Shown: one piece after another, positions 9,189 through 17,323 of the stretch
Position numbering within the stretch: the first letter of the stretch is position 1
Layout: each line of letters begins with the position of its first letter
NCBI RefSeq assembly: GCF_003171675.1
Contig: NZ_QFZQ01000004.1
Location: 62,001 to 126,000, forward strand
Origin: Reichenbachiella versicolor
GTDB taxonomy: Bacteria; Bacteroidota; Bacteroidia; Cytophagales; Cyclobacteriaceae
DNA length: 64,000 nt
Direction of reading: 5' to 3'
The notes under the pieces: generated by a model
Seen by the model: the letters and a program-made list of their open reading frames with translations, nothing else
Told to the model about the DNA's origin: nothing
The model's database searches: none
Translations under genes and position numbers: made by a program

Positions 9189-10652
9189 TTACTGCTCTTC
9201 CCTTACTCTTTCATACTCCTTATTCACAGCCCTGTCACCCCATCGTTGCAAGACCGCCCTTAAAGCATCATTTGACTCAGGAAAACGCCCCTTATCATCA
9301 GTCTCGATGATCCATCGATACAATATATCACGATGCTCAGCCAGTGCTATTGCATGATCACGATCATATGAATGAATAAGGTTATTAGTCTCATGCGGAT
9401 CTTCCAATAAATCATAAAACTCCTCAGCAGGGCGAATATCGTCAACAAATCGAGCCTGAACCTTGTTCAACTCACCATTATCATACATATCCCTTAACGT
9501 TTTCATGATGCCCCATTCACTCCTATAATTAGGTTGCATATAAGGCCTGTCAGTCATGAAATTTCTAATATACTTATACCGTCTAGAAGTCACAGACCTG
9601 ATTCGATCTATAGTAAAATCACACCGATCCCTAGCTGCCACTACATAGTCCCTATGAAAACTTGGTTCAAATAAATCCATGCCATGAATATGATCCGGAA
9701 TATCAATACCAGCCAAAGCAAGAGAAGTAGCACTAATATCTAAGCTACTAACCAAGTCATCCCTCACCCCATTAGAAGGAATATTAGGCCCAGCAATAAT
9801 CAATGGTACCCGAATACCACCCTCGTATAAAAACTGTTTATGACGAGGTAATTTGCAGCCATGATCCGAAAAGAAAAATACAACCGTACTTTCAAGTAAA
9901 CCATCCTCACTCAATCTCTTCATGATATTCCCTACGATTTCATCCAGTTTCGATATCGTATTGTAATGATTAGCAATAGTCTCCCTAAAAACTTTCTTAT
10001 CAGGATAATACGGCATCACACTCACCTCCTCAGGTCTTACCACCTTAGGAGGATTATGGAATTTATCACCCTTAAGTTGAATTTGTCCAAAAAACGGTTG
10101 GTCACTCTTGCGACCAGTCCATTCAGAACCATTTACAGCACCTTTAAACCCCTCTTTTTTACCCTTGTGATCGTACAAATCCTCACTTTGGTAAACAAAA
10201 TTATAATGCTCCTTACCCTCATTGAAAGTATAATAACCAGCAGCCCTGAACATCTCAGGCAAAGTCCTAACGCCAAGATGATTAGGATCCCAACTCTCCA
10301 TTACAGTACCCCTCCACTCACTAAACGAACTATAGTGCTCATGAGCTCCAATAGAAGTCTGATACATCCCAGTAATAATAGCAGAGCGAGTAGGAGAGCA
10401 AACACCAGAAGTCACATAAGCTCTGTCAAACCTCACGCCATCGCTAGCCAGTCTATCGATATTCGGCGTTTCAATAACACTATCCCCATAGCAACTCATC
10501 CAAGGATTAGTATCTTCCACATACACCCATAGAATATTCACCGCACCCTCACTGATCCTAGGCACGACAGAATGAGAATTTTGTGAAAAACCCAAAAGAC
10601 AAGAAAATATAGAACCTAAAAGACACCAAATAGATTTAATGTTATTTACCAT
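9189..10652 (-). CDS. Family S1 sulfatase, 487 aa
   Basis: ATG 10652 is chosen; the upstream in-frame TTG only adds six residues. A signal peptide (core CLLGSIFSCLLGFSQ) is followed by the sulfatase domain NILWVYVEDTNPW (metal ligands Glu46, Asp47). The FGly motif is CSPTRSAIITG with Cys85, a threonine variant of C-x-P-S-R. VVFFFSDHGCKLPRHK is the second metal and substrate site. The overall pattern resembles the heparan-N-sulfatase-like branch of S1, different from the sulfatase at 7649-9046, so the pair probably attacks two different sulfate positions. Lambda-carrageenan carries 2-O and 6-O sulfates, which would fit. This gene is first in a two-gene minus-strand unit and faces away from the candidate carrageenase. 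Confidence 0.86.
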   Translation of the reverse strand: MVNNIKSIWCLLGSIFSCLLGFSQNSHSVVPRISEGAVNILWVYVEDTNPWMSCYGDSVIETPNIDRLASDGVRFDRAYVTSGVCSPTRSAIITGMYQTSIGAHEHYSSFSEWRGTVMESWDPNHLGVRTLPEMFRAAGYYTFNEGKEHYNFVYQSEDLYDHKGKKEGFKGAVNGSEWTGRKSDQPFFGQIQLKGDKFHNPPKVVRPEEVSVMPYYPDKKVFRETIANHYNTISKLDEIVGNIMKRLSEDGLLESTVVFFFSDHGCKLPRHKQFLYEGGIRVPLIIAGPNIPSNGVRDDLVSSLDISATSLALAGIDIPDHIHGMDLFEPSFHRDYVVAARDRCDFTIDRIRSVTSRRYKYIRNFMTDRPYMQPNYRSEWGIMKTLRDMYDNGELNKVQARFVDDIRPAEEFYDLLEDPHETNNLIHSYDRDHAIALAEHRDILYRWIIETDDKGRFPESNDALRAVLQRWGDRAVNKEYERVREEQ

Positions 10653-10920
10653 AAACAGTAGTTTCAACAAGAGAAAAAAGAACAGAAATTATCATAAGTA
10701 AGACCCAAAAGGTCCAAAAAATAAAGTATGCTCATCACCAAGCGTAAAATTCATCGTCTTCAAAATTAAAAACCACCTGATTATTACCCATACCTTACTA
10801 TACAATGTCTCATTCAATGCACAATTCACATATAATCGAACCGAACCCGCATTATGTATCGTAACCTTGTAATGAGAGCTTTAAAAACAAAAAGCCTAAA
10901 AACACAATAAACCAAGGGGC

Positions 10921-10990
10921 TTTGAAAAAGAAGCGTATCACACCACTAAGTGATTGATCAAAACGTAGTAAGATGATTGATTTGAAGTTG
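10921..10990. repeat. Copy 2 of the ~70-bp intergenic element (see 6733-6802)
   Basis: It lies in the 467-base gap between the divergent sulfatase and carrageenase genes and has the same length and orientation as copy 1. It contains TGATTGATCAAAAC and TGATTTGAAGTTG. This copy is 129 bases upstream of the ATG at 11120. The rest of the gap (10653-10920 and 10991-11119) is AC-rich with no gene that I can support, and it must hold both divergent promoters. Confidence 0.7.
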
Positions 10991-11119
10991 ATCAGATATA
11001 GGATTCCAATGCATAAAGAAGATTAATTAACCCTAAGTCACACATTATATCCTAATAGAATAGGAAGAAGAACCTTTAAACACTCTATTTACAGTTATAG
11101 ACGAAGCAATACTCCTAAG

Positions 11120-14026
11120 ATGAAAAGAATAATAATCTTCTTGCTCAGTATGAGCCAAATGCAACTCACTCAACCAGCACAAGCCCTAGTGCCAGAAACT
11201 AGACAAGACAAAAACCTAACTACAGTATCTCATACATCGACTCAAAACACCAAGCACAATTCAGCAGTATATAGCATAGACACGCAACATACCATTACAA
11301 AAGTTCGCGTAGCCCATATCAAAAAACAAACCCATATCATCGCCAGCACTTATGAAGGTAGAATATTAGCCATCACCTATGAAGGTAAAATATTATGGGA
11401 AAGCAAACTGTCAGGCTATATGAATCATGACCTCTGGTGCGGAGATATTGACCAAGATGGAATAGACGAAATATTCGCGGCCAACGCAGACGGAACCATC
11501 TACGCCATCAACTCAAACGGGCAAACACTCTGGTCATTTAGACAAAATGAAGCGCCCATGTACGCAGTATGCACAATCAAAACTGATCAAGACCGCACAT
11601 ACATAGTCTGCGGAGGGTACGATACGAAAATCTATTATCTAGATCCCAAAGGCCAACTTGTCAAAAAACTCGATACCGAAAATTTCGGTATCGACAAACC
11701 ATGGGGAAAAACAGTCAAACCAGAAGACAATCGGTTTGTTGCGAACTTTTTACGTCCAATGTCAAAATCCAATGGAACCCAAATACTCATGATACAAGGT
11801 AGCATTAACAGTATACAATCCAAAGGATCAATCTACCTGTTCCACCCATTAGCAGATACCCCATACCTATCACAAAAAAATCAAGCAGGAGCGCCAATAG
11901 GAGATGTCAAAATAGTCGATATCAATCAAGATGGAACAGACGAACTCATCAGTGGAACCAGTACCAATATCAAGGACGCTACCTTCACACAATTTGATAT
12001 ATCATCAAAAATTCAGCACAAAATTCAATTAAACACAATTCAAAATCAAATAGATCGATTCGGTTATCGAGTAGCACAAACAGAAGTCATTCCAGACCAA
12101 AACACCTATAAATACTTCATACTCTTCGGATCAAGAATATGTCTATTGCCACCATCAAGAAACCTAACCCAAATAGAAATCATAGACAACCCATACTCCT
12201 ACAACGACATGTGGAGAGACAAAACCAATAATAAAATAATACTAGCCAGTACCCAATCAGGAGGAACCAGCATTCATATCATAGACCCCACCAAAAACCA
12301 TTGGAAAACACAATTCAAAAACATCACACCACTAGGTAATATATCAGCCATACGACGCAACACCGATCATTATAGACAAGCACTAAAAACATTCGTTAAA
12401 CCCCACTACGAACGCGACCCACTAGCCATATACCTCACAGAACAAACCCAAAGTACACCAGCCACCAAAAAAGTAGCCCAAAACATAAAAAACAAATACA
12501 GCAGTCCAGTATTCCTCAACTACGTATGGAAAAAACATGCCCAAGCACCACAAGACTGGAACAGAAATGAATTAGAAAATCAGAAATACCGAAGCCAAAG
12601 AGACAAACGAAAGAAATACGACTACACTCAGCAGCAAATCCTAGATCTTATTCTACCACAATACGAAGGACATCCCGGCATCGCCACTTGGGGAGGCCAC
12701 GGAAACGACCCCTACTACCATAGTCTACAAACACTAAAGGAAATAATAGACGCATCAGGAAACAAAAAGACCCTTCTCATTTGGCCCGAATTAGAAAAAC
12801 ACGACCAAGACTTCGAATGGGTACTACAAGACCTATTCTACCCACTAGCACAGTACATCCAAGAAACCAAAAAAGACGCAAATATTTACATACGAACCAA
12901 ACACACGTTTTGGCAATCCATAGCCCATATGGAATTGTGGGATCAGATGCTGTCAGGCCAATACCACGACATCTTCATACCAGGTATGGAAGAAACCACA
13001 GACAAATCAATGGAACTAAGCATAGCCAGCAGAATGGGATACTGGCTAAGCGGAGCCGTAGACAGCTGGGGTGCAAGATGCGCTAGAGACAACACCAGCT
13101 TTGACCGACTCAGGCAGCACTCACACCAGATGCTACCCAATCATTTTCTAAGACAGATGATATATAGCCTAGCCTCGGGAGCCACCTACACCAACAACTT
13201 CTCTGTAGACCAAGACTACATGAGTTTCTATTGGGAACTAATAGCAAAAGGAGCCCTCTACATACCCAAGAGAAACGAGCTACTAAGTCTATCACCCGTA
13301 TTTATTGGGATCACTCAACCAAACCAACGCTACCTCGATCAAGGAAACAACGTCAAATGGATTACATTCTACGATCAAGAAACAGAAGCAGCCAACCCTA
13401 TGGTCTTTAGTAGACTCAATGGAACATGGCCAGGAGCACCCAACACCAAATGGGACTTCTCCACATACGCAGCAGGAGTAAAAGACCGAAGACTCAACTA
13501 TCTACCACCCTATAACCATGGAATGGTACTAATCGCACCTGTACAACAAGGAATATTTGCCCAACAAAACCCCTCAAGAGGAAAACTGGAAGATCACCTA
13601 CATCCACTCTACAAAGGCAAAACCATAGAGTACATCACAGACGGATATCACTACTATTCCCAAGACGGAAGCACCAAATACCCAGCAGATAAATTCTACA
13701 ACACAGTACAAGAAGACATCAAAAAAGCAGCAAAGCAACTACCAATCACAGTCACAGGCGAAGTAGCGTGGGTAGTAGCTCAGTCAAGCCCAACCCACCT
13801 CAGATTGACACTTATAGACAGCGGTTACATCAACCCAAGCGATAAACACGCCAAAGTAAACATCAATACAACACTAATAAAACCAAAACGAATAGTAGAC
13901 CTAGTAGACAATACTCAATACCACACATCAGACCCCACTACAGTCACCATAGACATACCCTCTGGACTTTTTAGATTCATAGACATAGAATTAGAGACAC
14001 CTCTCTTACCATACCATAATTTCTAA
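11120..14026 (+). CDS. Candidate GH150 lambda-carrageenase, N-terminal beta-propeller, 968 aa
   Basis: A signal peptide (cleavage near PAQA, residue 23) leads to a beta-propeller of about residues 50-400: repeated blades such as HIIASTYEGRILAITYEGK and DGTIYAINSNGQTLW, with calcium-loop motifs DIDQDGIDE (about residue 109) and DINQDGTDE (about 267). After a charged linker (about 470-500) comes a large region with no common hydrolase motif: GHPGIATWGGHGNDPYY, LLIWPELEKHDQDFEW, GYWLSGAVDSWGARCARD. The layout (signal, propeller, novel C-terminal half), the size near 105 kDa and the carrageenan setting match what I recall of CglA, the founding endo-acting lambda-carrageenase. I cannot verify by alignment. 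The coding strand is unusually rich in A and C. There is no T9SS tail. Confidence 0.6.
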   Translation: MKRIIIFLLSMSQMQLTQPAQALVPETRQDKNLTTVSHTSTQNTKHNSAVYSIDTQHTITKVRVAHIKKQTHIIASTYEGRILAITYEGKILWESKLSGYMNHDLWCGDIDQDGIDEIFAANADGTIYAINSNGQTLWSFRQNEAPMYAVCTIKTDQDRTYIVCGGYDTKIYYLDPKGQLVKKLDTENFGIDKPWGKTVKPEDNRFVANFLRPMSKSNGTQILMIQGSINSIQSKGSIYLFHPLADTPYLSQKNQAGAPIGDVKIVDINQDGTDELISGTSTNIKDATFTQFDISSKIQHKIQLNTIQNQIDRFGYRVAQTEVIPDQNTYKYFILFGSRICLLPPSRNLTQIEIIDNPYSYNDMWRDKTNNKIILASTQSGGTSIHIIDPTKNHWKTQFKNITPLGNISAIRRNTDHYRQALKTFVKPHYERDPLAIYLTEQTQSTPATKKVAQNIKNKYSSPVFLNYVWKKHAQAPQDWNRNELENQKYRSQRDKRKKYDYTQQQILDLILPQYEGHPGIATWGGHGNDPYYHSLQTLKEIIDASGNKKTLLIWPELEKHDQDFEWVLQDLFYPLAQYIQETKKDANIYIRTKHTFWQSIAHMELWDQMLSGQYHDIFIPGMEETTDKSMELSIASRMGYWLSGAVDSWGARCARDNTSFDRLRQHSHQMLPNHFLRQMIYSLASGATYTNNFSVDQDYMSFYWELIAKGALYIPKRNELLSLSPVFIGITQPNQRYLDQGNNVKWITFYDQETEAANPMVFSRLNGTWPGAPNTKWDFSTYAAGVKDRRLNYLPPYNHGMVLIAPVQQGIFAQQNPSRGKLEDHLHPLYKGKTIEYITDGYHYYSQDGSTKYPADKFYNTVQEDIKKAAKQLPITVTGEVAWVVAQSSPTHLRLTLIDSGYINPSDKHAKVNINTTLIKPKRIVDLVDNTQYHTSDPTTVTIDIPSGLFRFIDIELETPLLPYHNF

Positions 14027-14046
14027 ACCCCAGCCTCATAAATAGA

Positions 14047-14247
14047 TCAAGGCACAAATACATGAAAATTCATCCAACTAGTCACATCATCAATACCAAG
14101 TCCCTCTAATTTTTCAACCAGTTCAGAAAAAGTTAAGCCCCTAAACGAATCTAAAAATTCATAATACCCCTCTACCTCACTACCTTCCGCTTCAATATTG
14201 ATTTGACAATATTGAAAAATGATTAAGCTTAAATCAGGAAAACTCAT
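14047..14247 (-). CDS. Small acidic hypothetical protein, 66 aa
   Basis: From ATG 14247 the frame reads MSFPDLSLIIFQYCQINIEA and ends ...DDVTSWMNFHVFVP; a longer version would need a TTG at 14280. The protein is acidic (many Glu and Asp) with no membrane segment or signal, and its composition looks protein-like. I do not recognise a family. It is convergent with the candidate carrageenase (20 bases away) and divergent from a small XRE gene. It could be a remnant of a larger gene in the scar at 14-15.2 kb. Confidence 0.35.
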   Translation of the reverse strand: MSFPDLSLIIFQYCQINIEAEGSEVEGYYEFLDSFRGLTFSELVEKLEGLGIDDVTSWMNFHVFVP

Positions 14248-14421
14248 AGGACATGTTACCCCACATTTTCGAAAGACCAATGTAAATAGTTGATTTTAAT
14301 ATCCTCTTTGATAAGAGCCAATAATAAATCTTTTGAAATAGATATTTCCATCACAGTATACCCCTACAATTTAGTTGCCTCACGAAATACTACATATGTC
14401 GTTTTTAGAATTGTTAGTAGA

Positions 14422-14670
14422 ATGGAATTTTCCGTCATGAAAAAAAGGGAACAAGAATTTCTAATCGCTTTAGGCAATCGAATCAAAGAGATTCGAAAAA
14501 GTCGAAACATGACCCAAATACAATTAGCAGCTAAGATTAATAACCACGATGAGCAAATAGGACGGGTAGAAAGAGCAGAAGTAAATGTTTCCGCCAGTAT
14601 GCTATACCTTATCTCAAAAGGCTTGGAAATAAGTTTATCCGAATTACTTGATTTTCCTATTGAAAAATAA
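14422..14670 (+). CDS. Small XRE-family helix-turn-helix regulator, 82 aa
   Basis: ATG 14422 or 14437 is the likely start; the frame runs open to 14290, but the added residues do not look like the family. The body is a single HTH_XRE domain: LGNRIKEIRKSRNMTQIQLAAKI, a recognition helix near DEQIGRVERAEVNVSASMLYLI, and the closing LEISLSELLDF. It is cytoplasmic and DNA-binding. Such lone domains serve as antitoxins, phage-type repressors or remnants of integrated elements. No toxin partner is evident, and the nearest gene is the 66-aa acidic protein on the other strand. Context suggests an accessory gene. Confidence 0.75.
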   Translation: MEFSVMKKREQEFLIALGNRIKEIRKSRNMTQIQLAAKINNHDEQIGRVERAEVNVSASMLYLISKGLEISLSELLDFPIEK

Positions 14671-14782
14671 ATCCTACGGAATTCAAAAAGAAGAAAGGTA
14701 GACACATTCAAGAAAGAGCCATTATCGATTTGTTCTGCCACCCAATCGCCCCGCTGGCGCAAGTAAAAAAAAGTAAATGGCT

Positions 14783-14805
14783 AGTGCCAGCTTGCAGCTG
14801 GTACT
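14783..14805. repeat. REP-like palindrome
   Basis: AGTGCCAGCT and AGCTGGTACT form a 10-bp stem with one G-T pair around the loop TGC. The short CG-rich core resembles the palindromes that accompany IS200-like REP-associated transposases in Bacteroidota. No transposase is present here. The 596-base gap 14671-15266 holds this plus the three hairpins listed next and no gene I can support. Confidence 0.5.
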
Positions 14806-14824
14806 TTACGTCAAGCAAGAAATT

Positions 14825-14857
14825 AACCACTGATCTGTAAAGGTTGGTGGTTTTTTT
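14825..14857 (+). terminator. Terminator-like hairpin, copy 1
   Basis: AACCAC (14825-14830) pairs with GTGGTT (14847-14852), followed by a run of T to 14857. The second half, GTTGGTGGTTTT, recurs almost identically at about 15036-15046. It could end transcription from the small XRE gene. Confidence 0.45.
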
Positions 14858-14956
14858 ATTGAGCCAATTGCTGTTGCATATCCTTTTGAAACAAGAAAGC
14901 TTTGATAAGGGATTTTACACAATCTCGATCATGGTCGTTAAGAGACTGAGCTTTAG

Positions 14957-14984
14957 AAAACATGGTCAGCCCCCGCCATGTTTT
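14957..14984. repeat. Perfect 9-bp inverted repeat
   Basis: AAAACATGG (14957-14965) and CCATGTTTT (14976-14984) flank a 10-base C-rich loop. No gene is nearby. This may be a terminator or the end of a decayed mobile element. Confidence 0.45.
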
Positions 14985-15023
14985 ACATGGTGGTAGATAG
15001 CCACAGATCGGAGAAGATATTAG

Positions 15024-15047
15024 ACCACTAATAGATTGGTGGTTTTG
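15024..15047 (+). terminator. Terminator-like hairpin, copy 2
   Basis: ACCAC (15024-15028) pairs with GTGGT (15039-15043), then TTTGTTATTT. It echoes the hairpin at 14825-14857 (shared ATTGGTGGTTTT), so the two look like duplicated sequence rather than independent terminators. Confidence 0.35.
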
Positions 15048-15266
15048 TTATTTATAAACTACCCTGATGGGCTTCTAAATACTCCATTTTTATAATTCAG
15101 CTTACTCTTTCAGTTATTGGATTTTTAAGGGGATATCCACTCTGGGTCATTGAAATAGCTTTACAACTATTTCAACTCATAAAAAAGAATCTAGATTTGA
15201 GATTAAGATGATGGCAATATATGGCTTTGTCTAATCATGCTAAATGAATTTTTAAAACATAGAAAA

Positions 15267-16535
15267 ATGAAAGCTCTTTTTTCGTTTATCATACTGATAT
15301 CTCATTGTACCATTCTTCTTGGACAGAATGAATTAAATCGAATCAGTATTGGTCATAGAAGTCAAATTGTTTCTAGCTATTTAGGTGAAGAAAGAGAGTT
15401 TCAAGTTTATCTTCCATCTACTTACTGTTTTAATGAAATAAGTACTTACCCTGTTATTTACTTGTTAGATGGAGACTATAATTTTCATTATGTCACTGGA
15501 TTGGTTGAATTGGCTTCCAGTGTGAGCGGTAAAATGCCTGAGTGCGTTGTCGTAGGTATTTCAGATAAGGGTGCTTCTAAGTATAAAAGAAACTGTACAC
15601 CAACAAATCTTAAAAATGGAACAAAAGGAAATGCAGGGAACTTTATGCGTTTTATATCAGATGAATTGAAACCCTATATAGACAGTGTGTATCGAACCGC
15701 GAATTATAATGTCATTATAGGGCATTCTGTAGGAGGGTTATTTGTGACAAATTTTTTCCTTCAAAAACCAGATGACTTTGATGCTTATATTGCTATAGAT
15801 CCTGCATTATGGGTGGGTGAATACGAAATGGCCAATCAAGCTGATTCAGTATATAGAACTATGAAGTCGATATCATCTTTATTCTATATTTCGTCTTCAA
15901 ATATTCCCGATATGGGTATTGATAAATACGTTTCTGTATTAGAAAAGTATTTTCCGAAGAATAAAAAATGGAAATACTTTAATCTTAATATGGAGAACCA
16001 TAATTCAGTAGGTTTACCAACTATAAAGAAATCATTCGAGGATATTTTTAATGGTTGGAGTATATCAAAAGAACAATTTATATCCTTCGAAAGTGCAAAT
16101 GAAGTAATAGCTCATTACAGAGAATTATCAGATAGGTATTCAGTTTCAATTTCTATTCACCCTTATTTTCTAAGCAATATTATTTATTACTACACTAGTC
16201 GCGGTAGAGAAGAGGATTTGTTAATTCTCGAAGAGGGAATTAACAAATATTTCCCAGCTTCTGTTGGAGAGTTTTACTATCAACTTGCCAATGTGCATTA
16301 CGAAAATAATTCGTATCAAAGAGCAATAGATAATTACAATAAGAGCATTGCGTTCAATTCTTCGTTGTTTTACGCCTTAAATGGTATTGCTAAAGTCTTT
16401 TTAGCTCAAAAAGAATATGAAAAGGCCCTCAATAACAGTCTAAGATCAATTGAAATAGCCGAAAAGTGTAATGCGAGACAGTGGATGTTAAATCAACTAT
16501 ATTCAACACTAGAAGATATTGAAAATGAAATGTGA
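15267..16535 (+). CDS. Secreted esterase (EstD/PF00756-like) with C-terminal TPR repeats, 422 aa
   Basis: ATG 15267 begins a signal peptide (MKALFSFIILISHC...LLGQ); the frame opens ten codons earlier. Residues about 30-270 are an alpha/beta-hydrolase of the putative esterase family: VYLPSTY and YPVIYLLDGDYNF start the fold and IIGHSVGGLF is the nucleophile elbow with the catalytic Ser. A His is plausible in NMENHNSVG. Residues about 330-420 form TPR-type helices (YYQLANVHYENNSYQRAIDNYNKS). Such proteins are common in Bacteroidota and may act on siderophore esters or acetylated substrates; the target here is unknown. It stands alone, with T- and G-rich coding unlike the AC-rich region to its left. 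Confidence 0.85.
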   Translation: MKALFSFIILISHCTILLGQNELNRISIGHRSQIVSSYLGEEREFQVYLPSTYCFNEISTYPVIYLLDGDYNFHYVTGLVELASSVSGKMPECVVVGISDKGASKYKRNCTPTNLKNGTKGNAGNFMRFISDELKPYIDSVYRTANYNVIIGHSVGGLFVTNFFLQKPDDFDAYIAIDPALWVGEYEMANQADSVYRTMKSISSLFYISSSNIPDMGIDKYVSVLEKYFPKNKKWKYFNLNMENHNSVGLPTIKKSFEDIFNGWSISKEQFISFESANEVIAHYRELSDRYSVSISIHPYFLSNIIYYYTSRGREEDLLILEEGINKYFPASVGEFYYQLANVHYENNSYQRAIDNYNKSIAFNSSLFYALNGIAKVFLAQKEYEKALNNSLRSIEIAEKCNARQWMLNQLYSTLEDIENEM

Positions 16536-16553
16536 TTTCAGTCTTAGGAGTTT

Positions 16554-16763
16554 GAAGTATTGTCTTTCAGAAATGAAGTACACTTTCGGGAGTCTGAAGT
16601 ACGCTTTGAGGAACTTAAACTAGGTGAAAAGGAAATAATAATGTCTATTTAGCTAGCGTAGGAGTGTTAAAAATAATTGAAAGTATGCTTTGGGGAATTC
16701 AAAGTATGGTTTCGGGAGAATGAAGTGCGTAGTTGGGAATAAGGAGTATGATGTTAGGGAGGG
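16554..16763. repeat. Degenerate tandem repeat, 21-bp period
   Basis: The word GAAGT or a variant starts at 16554, 16575, 16596, then at 16680, 16701, 16722 and 16743, all in one 21-base register; weaker units fill the middle. The typical unit is GAAGTACGCTTTGAGGAACT. One frame gives a short heptad reading (LKYALRN, LKYTFGS) from ATG 16573 to TAG 16621, but other units contain stops. The array fills the 302-base gap between the esterase and the cyclophilin. Confidence 0.7.
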
Positions 16764-16792
16764 AGACTGTCCGTAATTAGTTCTAGGAAAAA

Positions 16793-16823
16793 AACTTTCC
16801 GAACGTTAAACCTTCGGAAAGTT
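16793..16823 (-). terminator. Intrinsic terminator of the cyclophilin gene
   Basis: AACTTTCCGAA and TTCGGAAAGTT form a perfect 11-bp stem with a 9-base loop. On the minus strand it is followed by a run of seven T, and it lies just past the cyclophilin stop. Confidence 0.85.
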
Positions 16824-16837
16824 TCTAGAATGACATT

Positions 16838-17269
16838 TTAGTCAGCAACTACGATCTTTTCGATTTTGTCACCCTGTCTAATATCGTCCACGATATCTAC
16901 ACCCTCTACTACTTTACCAAAACAAGTATGGTTACCATCTAAGTGAGAAGTATTGTTTCTACTGTGACAGATGAAGAACTGAGATCCACCAGTGTTTCTA
17001 CCAGCATGAGCCATCGAAAGAACACCTCTATCATGGTATTGGTTACCACCGTCTAGTTCACAATCGATTTTATACCCAGGTCCACCAGCACCAGTGCCGT
17101 CTGGACATCCGCCTTGAATTACAAAATCAGGAATCACTCTATGGAAAGTCAAACCATCGTAAAAACCTTTTTTAGCAAGGTCAGTGAAATTTTTCACCGT
17201 ATTAGGAGCATCTTGATCATAAAACTCCACTTTCATTACACCTTTAGCGGTGTGTATTTCTGCGTTCAT
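16838..17269 (-). CDS. Peptidyl-prolyl cis-trans isomerase, cyclophilin type, 143 aa
   Basis: This is a single cyclophilin domain: NFTDLAKKGFYDGLTFHRVIPDFVIQGG carries the catalytic FHR, followed by GPGYKIDCEL, the core SMAHAGRNTGGSQFFI and NHTCFGKVVEG. There is no signal peptide, so it is a cytoplasmic PpiB-type foldase that catalyses proline isomerisation. Length is on the short side of normal with all blocks present. It follows rsmE by 54 bases on the same strand and ends at a strong terminator. Confidence 0.95.
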   Translation of the reverse strand: MNAEIHTAKGVMKVEFYDQDAPNTVKNFTDLAKKGFYDGLTFHRVIPDFVIQGGCPDGTGAGGPGYKIDCELDGGNQYHDRGVLSMAHAGRNTGGSQFFICHSRNNTSHLDGNHTCFGKVVEGVDIVDDIRQGDKIEKIVVAD

Positions 17270-17323
17270 CTTATAGAATTTGATATTGAAAAATGTGCGG
17301 CAAAGCTAGCCGATATACTGCAA

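Noticed and set aside
14290-14421. Longer N-terminus of the small XRE protein
   Set aside because: The added 44 residues are not like XRE proteins and include the likely promoter.
16554-16763. CRISPR array or intact protein-coding gene
   Set aside because: The period is 21 bp without spacers, and stop codons interrupt every frame across the array.
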